A stretch of DNA of 64,000 bases from JAHEJA01 sp965656445 (lineage in GTDB: Bacteria; Pseudomonadota; Alphaproteobacteria; Rhodobacterales; Rhodobacteraceae): NCBI GenBank assembly GCA_965656445.1, contig CBFHKO010000002.1:186001-250000 (forward strand), written 5' to 3'. Made by a program: the position numbers and the translations under genes. How positions within the stretch are numbered: position 1 is the stretch's first letter; each line of letters opens with the position of its first letter. This document shows, in pieces, positions 26,107 through 34,262 of this stretch. The notes below the pieces were generated by a model that saw only the letters and a list, made by a program, of their open reading frames with translations, was not told the DNA's origin and did no database searches.

Positions 26107-26870
26107 TGAAATTTCCAACAACGCCAAAGTTTGATTTGAGTGGAAAACGCGCGCTTGTTGCAGGGTCCTCCTCTGGTATCGGATTGGCGGGGGCAATTGC
26201 CTTGGCGGAACATGGGGCTGAGGTGATCTTGGCGGCACGGCGTACAGATCTGTTGGAGGATATTGTTGTCCAAATGACCGAGAATGGGTGGAACGCCCGT
26301 GCGGTTACGTTGGATGTGGGTGACGTCGCAGCAACGGCTAAAACGGTTGAGACGCTTGGACCCTTTGACATTTTGTTGAATTCCGCTGGATTGGCGCGAC
26401 ATTCCAAGGCGGTTGATACGCAACCCGATGATTTTGATGCGGTGATGAACGTTAACTTGCGGGGTGCCTATTTCCTCACGCAGGCAGTTGCCAAGGGGTT
26501 GATCGCGGCGGGCAAAACGGGATCACTCATCAATATCTCAAGCCAAATGGGGCATGTTGGCGGATTGGATCGCGCGGTGTATTGTGCGTCCAAATTTGCC
26601 GTTGAAGGATTTACCAAGGCAATGGCCTTGGAATTTGGGGCGCATAAAATACGGATAAATACGATTTGCCCAACCTTTGTTTTGACCGACTTGACCCGTC
26701 CTACATTTGAAGACCCTGAAAAACGGGCATGGGTTTTGGACAAGATTAAACTGGGCCGCCCTAGCGATGTTGAGGATCTGATGGGGGCGGTTGTTTACCT
26801 CGCTTCTGATGCGTCTTCTATGATGACGGGGACGTCGATGTTGATTGATGGGGGTTGGACAGCAGACTAA
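26106..26870 (+). CDS. Short-chain dehydrogenase/reductase (SDR)
   Basis: A classical SDR of 254 residues. The cofactor motif is G-S-S-S-G-I-G near residue 21, N-S-A-G follows, and the catalytic set has S in INISSQMG and Y-x-x-x-K in Y-C-A-S-K. An R at the end of the second strand (AARRTDL) suggests NADP(H) is possible. It would interconvert an alcohol and a ketone. One-base overlaps (TAATG) join it to the SnoaL gene before and the LacI gene after. Confidence 0.92.
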   Translation: MKFPTTPKFDLSGKRALVAGSSSGIGLAGAIALAEHGAEVILAARRTDLLEDIVVQMTENGWNARAVTLDVGDVAATAKTVETLGPFDILLNSAGLARHSKAVDTQPDDFDAVMNVNLRGAYFLTQAVAKGLIAAGKTGSLINISSQMGHVGGLDRAVYCASKFAVEGFTKAMALEFGAHKIRINTICPTFVLTDLTRPTFEDPEKRAWVLDKIKLGRPSDVEDLMGAVVYLASDASSMMTGTSMLIDGGWTAD

Positions 26871-27880
26871 TGGCCCAAGGCAAGATCACATCAGCCGAAG
26901 TTGCAGCCAAGGCAGGGGTTAGTCAATCCGCCGTGAGCCGTGTCTTTACGCCCGGTGCATCAGCCTCGGCTAAGACGGCGCAAAAAGTGCGTGCTGCGGC
27001 GTCTGAGCTTGGCTATCGGCCGAATGTGTTAGCGCGGGCGATGGTGTTGGGTAAAAGCCGCATCATTGGGGTTGTCGTTGCCTATCTTGAAAACCAATTC
27101 TACCCCGATGCTTTGGAAAAACTGTCCAAAGCGCTTCAGGATAAAGGTTATCATGCGATGATCTTTATGGCGTCTCAGACCACGGGAAATCTGGAATCCG
27201 TCGTGGATGAGATGTTGGATTATCAGGTTGATGGGATTGTTGCGGCCTCGGTTGCCTTGTCCTCTGAGCTGTCTAAACGATGCCAAGCTGCGGGTATTCC
27301 GATGGTGCTGTTCAATCGAAGCCAAGATGACATGCATTTGTCTGCTGTGACGTCGGATAACTTTGCCGGTGGGCGCAAGGTCGCAGAATTGCTCTTGGAT
27401 TTGGGGCATCGCAAAATTGGGTTTATCTCTGGTTGGGAAGGGGCCTCGACCCAACGGGATCGTGAGGCGGGGTTTACCCATGTCTTGAACCAAGCTGGGC
27501 TGTCGGTTCACAGTCGCAAGGTTGGGGATTTCAAATATTCAGGGGCAGAGAAGGCGGCTCTTGATATGTTTGCGGCTGATCCGCCAGAGGCGGTTTTTGT
27601 GGCCAATGATCATATGGCCTTGGCGGTGATGGATACGCTACGTTTCAAAATGGGCATTCGGGTTCCCGAAGATGTCTCGGTTGTTGGCTATGATGATGTC
27701 GCAGCAGCCTCTTGGCCTGCGTATAATTTAACAACGGTGCGTCAGCCCGCAAATCGGATGGTGGCTGAAACCGTCGATATTTTGCTTGAGAAAATAGATG
27801 ACCCCAATGCCCCACCGCGACGCATAGAAATAGATGGACCACTGATGGAACGTGGATCCACAAGCCGTGTAAAAGGATAG
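26870..27880 (+). CDS. LacI family transcriptional regulator
   Basis: A 336-residue repressor-type protein with an N-terminal LacI helix-turn-helix (AAKAGVSQSAVSRVF) and hinge helix, then a periplasmic-binding-like ligand domain (V-V-A-Y-L-E-N-Q-F-Y, later GYDDVAAASWPAYNLTTVRQP). A TTG-started frame from 26855 exists, but the ATG at 26870 is in TAATG overlap with the SDR stop and is preferred. It probably senses the substrate or an intermediate of the locus and binds the two palindromes at 18382 and 18436. Confidence 0.93.
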   Translation: MAQGKITSAEVAAKAGVSQSAVSRVFTPGASASAKTAQKVRAAASELGYRPNVLARAMVLGKSRIIGVVVAYLENQFYPDALEKLSKALQDKGYHAMIFMASQTTGNLESVVDEMLDYQVDGIVAASVALSSELSKRCQAAGIPMVLFNRSQDDMHLSAVTSDNFAGGRKVAELLLDLGHRKIGFISGWEGASTQRDREAGFTHVLNQAGLSVHSRKVGDFKYSGAEKAALDMFAADPPEAVFVANDHMALAVMDTLRFKMGIRVPEDVSVVGYDDVAAASWPAYNLTTVRQPANRMVAETVDILLEKIDDPNAPPRRIEIDGPLMERGSTSRVKG

Positions 27881-27884
27881 CTAC

Positions 27885-28868
27885 ATGCAAGGATTTGACA
27901 CTAAATTCCAAGATTTTCCTGATTACATCATTGGGATTACCAAAGAAATTTGGGAAGATCGGGGGATTGCCACGCTCCACCAATATTATGCTCCTGATAT
28001 CATTGTGCGATCTCCGTCCTCTATAGTGGTGGGCAATCAAGGGGTGATTGGGGCGACGATGGCCACGCTGGCCGAATTTCCTGATCGGACATTATTTGGC
28101 GAAGATGTGATTTGGTCGGGGACACCAGAAACGGGGATGCTATCGTCCCATCGGCTGCACTCCACTGCGACGCATGCGAACCCTGGGGTCTATGGCGCTC
28201 CGACAGGTAAAAAGCTGCATTATCGCATTATTGCCGACTGTCATGCCAAGAATAACATGATTGATGATGAATGGTTAATCCGTGACCAAGGCGCGATTGT
28301 GCGTCAGCTTGGCATTGATCCGGCGCAATTCGCGCGTGACCTGATTGAGCGCGAGGGTGGACCAGACAACTGTGTCACACCCTTCACCCCAGCGAATGAT
28401 GTTGAAGGCCCTTATAAAGGCACGGGAAACGAGAATGAATGGGGCGCACGCTATGCGGATATCCTCACGCGGATCATGAACGCCGATTTCACTGTGATCC
28501 CTCAGGAATATGATCGCGCGGCGAATTTGGCCTATGCGGGTGGGATCGACACCTTGTCCCATGACGGGGCCGGTCAATTCTGGATGGGATTGCGGGCCGC
28601 CTTTCCCAATGCCGAATTCAAGATCCATCACACCATTGGCCGCGATGATCCAATGATGCCACCGCGCGCCGCGCTGCGCTGGACCTTGCATGGCAAACAC
28701 GAAGGATGGGGCAGCTTTGGCACACCAACGGGCGCAGATGTGTTCATCCTTGGCGCAAGTCACGCAGAATTTGGCGCATTGGTGGGCGGACGCCCGCAAC
28801 TGCGTCGCGAATGGGCGCTGTTTGATGAAACTGCGGTTTGGAAACAAATCATTTTGAAAACAGGGTGA
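27885..28868 (+). CDS. Two-domain SnoaL/NTF2-fold protein (copy 4)
   Basis: A 327-residue protein with two SnoaL-like halves. The first ends APTGKKLHYRIIADC and then DDEWLIRDQGAIVRQLG; the second ends FGALVGGRPQLRREWALFDETAVW. It is more distant from the other copies but keeps the E-W-x-x-x-D signature near the end of each domain. It begins five bases after the LacI stop. Its role is unknown; it belongs to the same operon. Confidence 0.8.
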   Translation: MQGFDTKFQDFPDYIIGITKEIWEDRGIATLHQYYAPDIIVRSPSSIVVGNQGVIGATMATLAEFPDRTLFGEDVIWSGTPETGMLSSHRLHSTATHANPGVYGAPTGKKLHYRIIADCHAKNNMIDDEWLIRDQGAIVRQLGIDPAQFARDLIEREGGPDNCVTPFTPANDVEGPYKGTGNENEWGARYADILTRIMNADFTVIPQEYDRAANLAYAGGIDTLSHDGAGQFWMGLRAAFPNAEFKIHHTIGRDDPMMPPRAALRWTLHGKHEGWGSFGTPTGADVFILGASHAEFGALVGGRPQLRREWALFDETAVWKQIILKTG

Positions 28869-28874
28869 GGACAC

Positions 28875-28919
28875 ATGTCATTCGCCCCTCATAAACTAGC
28901 ACTAGGATGTCACAAATGA
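28875..28919 (+). CDS. Possible 14-residue linking ORF before the cupin gene
   Basis: ATG at 28875, four bases after a GAGG box, opens a frame of 14 codons whose TGA overlaps the ATG at 28916, the fourth residue of the cupin reading frame. It could carry ribosomes across the gap and couple translation of the SnoaL and cupin genes. A product function is unlikely. It may be chance. Confidence 0.3.
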   Translation: MSFAPHKLALGCHK

Positions 28920-29881
28920 CCCCCCAAGACATGGAACACCGTATCGTTCGTTATGGCGATCTGATCCCTTGCAAAACTGCCTTTATTGATGCGCATACAC
29001 CCGGCAGCGATCAAAAAGAAAACTTTACTATTATCGGCGGTGGCGTTTCGGAAAGCCCAGATCAACACGTGCATATTTCGATCCCGCATGGGTTCAACAT
29101 TGGCGCAGCGGGTCAACCGCCCAAATGCCGCAATTCCCTGCACGACCATCACACAGCCGAGGTGTTTTTTGTCCTCTCTGGTCGGTGGCGGTTTTTCTGG
29201 GGCCGTTGGGGTGATGCGGGCGAAGTCACGCTGGAAAAAGGGGATATTTTCAACATTCCCACTGGCATTTTCCGAGGCTTTGAAAACATCGGCACCGATT
29301 ACGGGATGATCATGGCAATCCTTGGCGGGGATGATGCAGGCGGTGGTGTGATGTGGGCACCCCAAGTGATTGAGGATGCCGCAGATCACGGGTTGGTCTT
29401 GGGCGACGATGGCAAGCTTTATGACACGAAAAAACAACAGCGCCTGCCTGACGGGGTCGCACCTATGCCTGTGATGAGTGATGCGGAATTGGCCAAACGT
29501 CCAGAGCCGACAACGGCAGATGTGTTGCCCAACCACGTGGCGCGATATCTCGATATGGTGGCCTATGCGGACAAAACACCTTGCAAAGTTATCGGGGAAA
29601 CGGGCCTCTTGCGCGACAAACCGGGGTTTGAAGTGGACTTCGTCACCCGCGCCAGTGCCAGTGATCGCAAACATAAACACGACAAGCCAAGCGTTTTGAT
29701 GCCCGTCACAGGCCATTGGCGCGTGGATTGGGAAGGGGGCAGCACAACCCTTGCGCCCGGCGATACGATGTCAGTTCCAGAAAACATTATGCACAGTGCC
29801 GTTCCGTCGATGACGGGGGACGCCGCGCTCTATCATGTCGTGGCGACAGGTGATGGCGCTGGGCCAACTTGGCAAGGGTAA
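28907..29881 (+). CDS. Bicupin protein
   Basis: A 324-residue protein with two cupin domains. The first has H-D-H-H-x-A-E-V-F around residues 78-86 and a G-D-I-F-N-I-P-T-G second motif; the second has K-H-K-H-D-K near residue 245 and A-P-G-D-T-M-S-V-P. The layout resembles gentisate-dioxygenase-like and isomerase-type bicupins. The first domain keeps a plausible metal site; the second lacks the glutamate. It may be a dioxygenase, isomerase or lyase. The start could be 28907 or, coupled to the linking ORF, 28916. Confidence 0.85.
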   Translation: MSQMTPQDMEHRIVRYGDLIPCKTAFIDAHTPGSDQKENFTIIGGGVSESPDQHVHISIPHGFNIGAAGQPPKCRNSLHDHHTAEVFFVLSGRWRFFWGRWGDAGEVTLEKGDIFNIPTGIFRGFENIGTDYGMIMAILGGDDAGGGVMWAPQVIEDAADHGLVLGDDGKLYDTKKQQRLPDGVAPMPVMSDAELAKRPEPTTADVLPNHVARYLDMVAYADKTPCKVIGETGLLRDKPGFEVDFVTRASASDRKHKHDKPSVLMPVTGHWRVDWEGGSTTLAPGDTMSVPENIMHSAVPSMTGDAALYHVVATGDGAGPTWQG

Positions 29882-29884
29882 GAT

Positions 29885-29950
29885 ATGCATATGTCCTTTC
29901 ATCGCGGACAGAGCTTTGATCGCCGAGCAATAACCAAGAGAGCAATCTGA
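29885..29950 (+). CDS. Possible 21-residue linking ORF before the hydrolase gene
   Basis: ATG at 29885 opens 21 codons, with a second ATG two codons later. The TGA overlaps the hydrolase ATG (TGATG at 29948-29952). It fills the 68-bp gap exactly, as the linking ORF before the cupin gene does. It may maintain translational coupling; there is no sign of a functional peptide. Confidence 0.28.
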   Translation: MHMSFHRGQSFDRRAITKRAI

Positions 29951-30648
29951 TGTCGGCGCCTGTTTTGCTTTTACCCGGAATGATGTGTGATGCGCGTTTG
30001 TTTGATCCGCAAATTGCGCATCTCGCAGGATCATACGACATCCTCATTGGGGATCTGTCAGAAGGGACATCGCTTGATGATATAGCGCGCCATATTTGCG
30101 CATCTCTTGAGGGGCCAGTGCATGTGGTTGGATTATCCATGGGGGGTATCCTCGCGCTTCATTTGGCATTGCATTGGCCGCAATATGTGGCCTCTCTCAC
30201 GTTAATTGATACCAATGGGCGGGAGGACAAACCAGAAAGCGCACCCGTTCGTCATGCACAGATCAAAGCGGTTCAAAATGGGGAACTTGAAAGCCTCATG
30301 CGCAATGATTTGACGCCGCTCTATGTGTATGATGCTGAAGGGAACAATGACATCCTTGAGCTCTGCGTCGAGATGGCTTTGGACCTTGGGCCAAAGGTTT
30401 TTGAAAGCCAATCACTCGCTCTCTTAAATCGTCACAGTGTCATTGATCGACTAGACGAAATTACAGTTCCGACTTTGATAATTTGTGGGGCGCAGGACAA
30501 GCTCTGTTCTCTCGAAGATCACAGATCGCTCGAACACGGCATTGCGAAGGCGCACCTTCAGATCATTGACCACTGCGGTCATTTGGCTACACTTGAACAT
30601 CCAGACGTGGTGAATACCGCGCTTTTGGCTTTTTTATCGTCACATTAG
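29950..30648 (+). CDS. Alpha/beta hydrolase
   Basis: A 232-residue alpha/beta-hydrolase fold protein. The nucleophile elbow is G-L-S-M-G-G with S63; the acid is probably D194 in the V-P-T-L-I-I-C-G-A-Q-D segment and the histidine lies in DHCGHLATLEHPD. It may hydrolyse an ester, a lactone or a C-C bond of a ring-cleaved intermediate. It is followed after eight bases by the aldolase gene, so a hydrolase-aldolase sequence as in meta-cleavage pathways is plausible. Confidence 0.9.
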   Translation: MSAPVLLLPGMMCDARLFDPQIAHLAGSYDILIGDLSEGTSLDDIARHICASLEGPVHVVGLSMGGILALHLALHWPQYVASLTLIDTNGREDKPESAPVRHAQIKAVQNGELESLMRNDLTPLYVYDAEGNNDILELCVEMALDLGPKVFESQSLALLNRHSVIDRLDEITVPTLIICGAQDKLCSLEDHRSLEHGIAKAHLQIIDHCGHLATLEHPDVVNTALLAFLSSH

Positions 30649-30656
30649 GAAATCAC

Positions 30657-31430
30657 ATGTCCCGCATTGCCACTTTCAAACAGCGCCTCTTGAACCGCGA
30701 GCCAATGAGCGGAACATTCTTAAAGACGCCGCATTACGCATTGGTTGAGGTTTTTGCCCAAAGTGGGTTTGATTTCTTGTGTCTTGATGCAGAACACGCC
30801 CCCTTTGATCGCGCGGCGATTGATCAATGTATGGCGGTGTCGCGCGCGCTTGATTTTCCACTCTTGGTGCGGGTGGGCGATGCGAGCCATCGTGAAATCC
30901 TCTGGGCGCTGGATTGCGGAGCAGTGGGCATTGTTGTGCCACATGTTGAAACGGTTGAGATGGCGCAAGATATCGCAAAATCGGCCCGCTTTGGATTAGG
31001 GGGGCGCGGATATGCAGGATCATCGCGCTGGGCGGGCTATGCCACACGCAAAATGCCTGATGTTTTGGCCCAATCTCAATCAGAAACCGTTGTCATTGCC
31101 CAAATCGAAGAACCAAGTGCCGTCCCCTTGGCCGCGGAAATTGCCGCGCTAGACGGCATTGATGCGCTCTTTGCGGGGCCTGCGGATTTGTCTGTTGGAC
31201 TAGGCTTTGATCATCAGGATACACCAGACTTAAAAGAGGCTCTTCGCACTGTTGGGGACGCGGCGAAAGCAGCGAACAAAGGATATGCGAGCTTTATTGG
31301 GGATAGCTCTCAGGCCAAAGCATGGGCAAATGACTATGGTGTCCATATGTTCTTTGTTGGTTCAGAGCATAATTACATGCGCGCGGCTGCCAACAAAATT
31401 GCGCAGGATGTGCAAAATATAGACAGCTAA
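30657..31430 (+). CDS. HpcH/HpaI-type class II aldolase
   Basis: A 257-residue metal-dependent aldolase of the HpcH/HpaI family. It would split 4-hydroxy-2-oxo acids into pyruvate and an aldehyde, or act on 2-dehydro-3-deoxy sugar acids. The base H47 lies in D-A-E-H-A-P-F, R72 in LLVRVG, the metal-binding Glu in A-Q-I-E-E-P (about 151) and Asp in G-P-A-D-L-S (177). It is the probable final carbon-cleaving step of the locus. Confidence 0.92.
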   Translation: MSRIATFKQRLLNREPMSGTFLKTPHYALVEVFAQSGFDFLCLDAEHAPFDRAAIDQCMAVSRALDFPLLVRVGDASHREILWALDCGAVGIVVPHVETVEMAQDIAKSARFGLGGRGYAGSSRWAGYATRKMPDVLAQSQSETVVIAQIEEPSAVPLAAEIAALDGIDALFAGPADLSVGLGFDHQDTPDLKEALRTVGDAAKAANKGYASFIGDSSQAKAWANDYGVHMFFVGSEHNYMRAAANKIAQDVQNIDS

Positions 31431-31435
31431 GTCGG

Positions 31436-32299
31436 ATGTTATCAGAACGCAGCACAGGGTTATTGGTCACGTTGATTGGTGTCCTCTTTGTTGTGCCTGA
31501 TTCCTTGTTTGTACGCTTGATCGATGCCAGCGCTATGGAAACAGCGTTTTGGCGGAGCCTCAGTGCGGGATGCTTTATTTTGGTTGGGCTTCTTGCCTTT
31601 GGTGGACGCTCCAGTGTGGCAAGCATCTGGAACATGGGGCTCTTGGGCTGGGTTTATTGTGCGCTGATTGGGTCCACGTCTCCTGCGTTCGTTTTGGCGG
31701 TGACCCAGACGAGTGTTGCTAATGTTGTGGTGATATTTGCATCCATTCCAATGTTTGCCGCCTTGATCAGCTATGTTGCCTTGGGCGAAAAAATTAGTCG
31801 CGCTTTGGTGACCGTTATGGCCGTTGTCTTTGTTGGGTTGTCGATCATTGGCCTTGGATCATACGGTGGTGAAGCCTCAAACATTAGGGGCGATCTCTGG
31901 GCGCTTTATGTGTCGGTAGCATATGCGGCGGCACTTACGATCCTGCGGCGGTTGAAGCATATTTCGATGATCCCTGCGATCCCGATTGGCTATATTGGCG
32001 CCGCTTTGATCATCGGACCCACGATAAATCCGATGGCCTCCTTTGATAGTAATGCCATGTGGTTCGTTTTGCATGGTGGGTTCATTGCCATCGCGACCTG
32101 TGGGCTTACTTTGGGGCCAAGGTATATCTCTTCTCCTGAGGTGTCCTTGTTGATCCTGCTTGAAACCGTGTTGGCCCCGATTTTGGTCTGGGTTGTCTTG
32201 AATGAATACCCAGGAAATTACACCTTGGTGGGTGGGGCGATTGTTGTTTCAGCTTTGCTCCTGTATCACGCCCATGGGTTACGGTCGCAAAACCATTAG
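31436..32299 (+). CDS. EamA/DMT family transporter
   Basis: A 287-residue inner-membrane protein with ten predicted helices and two EamA repeats, typical of drug/metabolite transporters (RhaT/YdcZ-like exporters). It begins five bases after the aldolase stop and is the last gene of the right arm, so it may export a by-product or import a related compound. Its stop overlaps the convergent permease gene by four bases. Confidence 0.9.
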   Translation: MLSERSTGLLVTLIGVLFVVPDSLFVRLIDASAMETAFWRSLSAGCFILVGLLAFGGRSSVASIWNMGLLGWVYCALIGSTSPAFVLAVTQTSVANVVVIFASIPMFAALISYVALGEKISRALVTVMAVVFVGLSIIGLGSYGGEASNIRGDLWALYVSVAYAAALTILRRLKHISMIPAIPIGYIGAALIIGPTINPMASFDSNAMWFVLHGGFIAIATCGLTLGPRYISSPEVSLLILLETVLAPILVWVVLNEYPGNYTLVGGAIVVSALLLYHAHGLRSQNH

Positions 32300-33195
32300 C
32301 GCCCACGCACCTTTGGATCGAGCGCATCGCGTAATCCATCGCCCATATAATTGACGCACAACACTGTCAGCGAAATCGCAAGACCTGGCCAAAATACGCG
32401 CTCGGGCGCTTGTTGCAGGTAATCCGTTGCATCAGCTAACAAACGGCCCCAAGTCGGAAAGTCAGGGGGAAACCCTAACCCCAAGAACGACAGCGCGCTT
32501 TCTGTGATGATGGCGTTTGCGATACCAAGCGTGGCCGACACAAGAATAGGGGACAAAATATTAGGAAGGATATGACGCGAAATTATTTTGCGATTTGTGG
32601 TGCCTATGGATTTTGCCGCCAAAATGAATTCGCGCTCTTTTAAGGCCAAAACATCACCGCGCACAATTCGGGCCGTTGGCATCCAATTCGTCAGGCCAAT
32701 GGCGGTGACAATGAGAATAAAGATACCGGTTTCTGTTCCAAAGGTGGAACTTAAGGTTTCTCGAAAGAGCAGCATCATCACCAGTAAAAGCGGCAATAGA
32801 GGCAGCGCTAGAAACAAATCAGTAAGACGCATCAAAGGGCCATCCAGCCATTTGAAATAGCCTGCAATCACCCCAACAAACGTCCCCATAATGATGGCCA
32901 AGACCATCGCGGCAAGTCCGACGGTAATAGAGGTTTGTCCCCCTGCAATGACCCGAGCCAGCGTATCACGCCCCAATTGATCGGTTCCAAAGGGATGTGC
33001 CCAACTTGGCCCTTGATTGCGGGCTCGTATGTCAATCTGCGTTGCATCAAGCGACCAAACAAGCGGGCCCAAGAACACAACCGCAACAATGACCAAGAAA
33101 ATGATGGCCCCAAGGAGCGCCCCTTTATGGGTTTTGAATTGGTCCCAGACGTCCAACCATTGCGAACGGGGTTTCGGCAAATCAGAACTATTCAT
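32296..33195 (-). CDS. Peptide/opine-type ABC transporter permease, DppC-like
   Basis: A 299-residue permease of the DppC/OppC type: a cytoplasmic N-terminus, one helix, then the motif G-T-D-Q-L-G-R-D-T-L-A-R-V and the permease core with EAA-loop LAAKSIGTTNRKIISRHILPN. It partners the DppB-like permease upstream (8-bp overlap) and the ATPase encoded divergently at 36183. The substrate may be peptides, opines or nickel-type solutes; not predictable. Confidence 0.93.
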   Translation of the reverse strand: MNSSDLPKPRSQWLDVWDQFKTHKGALLGAIIFLVIVAVVFLGPLVWSLDATQIDIRARNQGPSWAHPFGTDQLGRDTLARVIAGGQTSITVGLAAMVLAIIMGTFVGVIAGYFKWLDGPLMRLTDLFLALPLLPLLLVMMLLFRETLSSTFGTETGIFILIVTAIGLTNWMPTARIVRGDVLALKEREFILAAKSIGTTNRKIISRHILPNILSPILVSATLGIANAIITESALSFLGLGFPPDFPTWGRLLADATDYLQQAPERVFWPGLAISLTVLCVNYMGDGLRDALDPKVRGR

Positions 33196-34195
33196 AGCGG
33201 ATCCTCGGATCTAGTAGCCCGTAAAGGACATCTGCGATGACGTTAAAGAGGACGATCAGGACGGCGAAAATAAACGTCAGGGTTTGGACCATCGGCAAAT
33301 CATTGCTGTGGATCGCCCCAATCAATAGCTGTCCGATGCCATTCACTTTAAACACTTCTTCGGTGATAATCGCCCCGCCAAAGATGCTTGGGATACCAAG
33401 CGCGATGACCGTTACCACAGGGATCATGGAATTGCGCAAGACATGGACCAAGACAACCGTGCTTTCGCTCAGACCTTTGGCGCGTGCCGTGCGCACAAAA
33501 TCTTGGTTCAGATTGTCCAACATTGAGGCGCGCATATATCGGCTAATCTGAGCCGTGATTTGGAGGGCCAAGACCATCACGGGCATGATCATCTGATTGA
33601 GTTGAACCACAAAGCTATCCCAATCGCGCACCACATGAGTGGTGTCGTAGATCGAGGGAAACCAGCCTAAATTCACCGAAAAGATCACGATGACCAAAAC
33701 ACCTGAAAAGAAAGGAGGCACGGAATAGCCGACCATGGCGACAAACGTGCCGACTTGATCGAACACAGAATATTGGCGGTAGGCGGAATAGATGCCGATG
33801 GGCAAGGCAATCAGGATACCAACCACATAAGCAACCCCCACAACCCAAAGCGTTTGGGGAAGGCGTTGAACAACAATATCCATCACAGGACTGCGGGTTT
33901 GCCAGCTTATGACACGAAGCTTGCCTTCGGAAAGGGTTGTTCCGAATATGGAATCAATCAGGACTTGCGGTTCTATCCAGAAAAATTGGACGATCCATTT
34001 CCAAAATCGTACATGGACGGGTTCCCCTAATCCCAAGGCGAGCCGCATTTTCTCTTTGACCTCTGGGGGAACGGTCAAGGGAACTTCGGCCATTGGGTCA
34101 CCCGGGGCGAGTTCGAGCAACATAAAGATAACAAGACTTATGAACAAAAGCGTCGGGACGGATAAAATCAGTCGTCGAATTGTGAATTGCAGCAT
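33188..34195 (-). CDS. Peptide/opine-type ABC transporter permease, DppB-like
   Basis: A 335-residue DppB-type permease beginning with the signature R-R-L-I-L-S-V-P-T-L-L-F. A periplasmic segment with PGDPMAE and the EAA-loop (TARAKGLSESTVVLVHVLRNSMIPV) follow. It lies 67 bp downstream of the binding-protein gene in one operon. Confidence 0.93.
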   Translation of the reverse strand: MLQFTIRRLILSVPTLLFISLVIFMLLELAPGDPMAEVPLTVPPEVKEKMRLALGLGEPVHVRFWKWIVQFFWIEPQVLIDSIFGTTLSEGKLRVISWQTRSPVMDIVVQRLPQTLWVVGVAYVVGILIALPIGIYSAYRQYSVFDQVGTFVAMVGYSVPPFFSGVLVIVIFSVNLGWFPSIYDTTHVVRDWDSFVVQLNQMIMPVMVLALQITAQISRYMRASMLDNLNQDFVRTARAKGLSESTVVLVHVLRNSMIPVVTVIALGIPSIFGGAIITEEVFKVNGIGQLLIGAIHSNDLPMVQTLTFIFAVLIVLFNVIADVLYGLLDPRIRYE

Positions 34196-34262
34196 GTCTC
34201 GCCTCTGATCATAAATCTAGGAACGTGCCGCGCTTGGGATCAAGCGCGACACGAGGGTTTCA

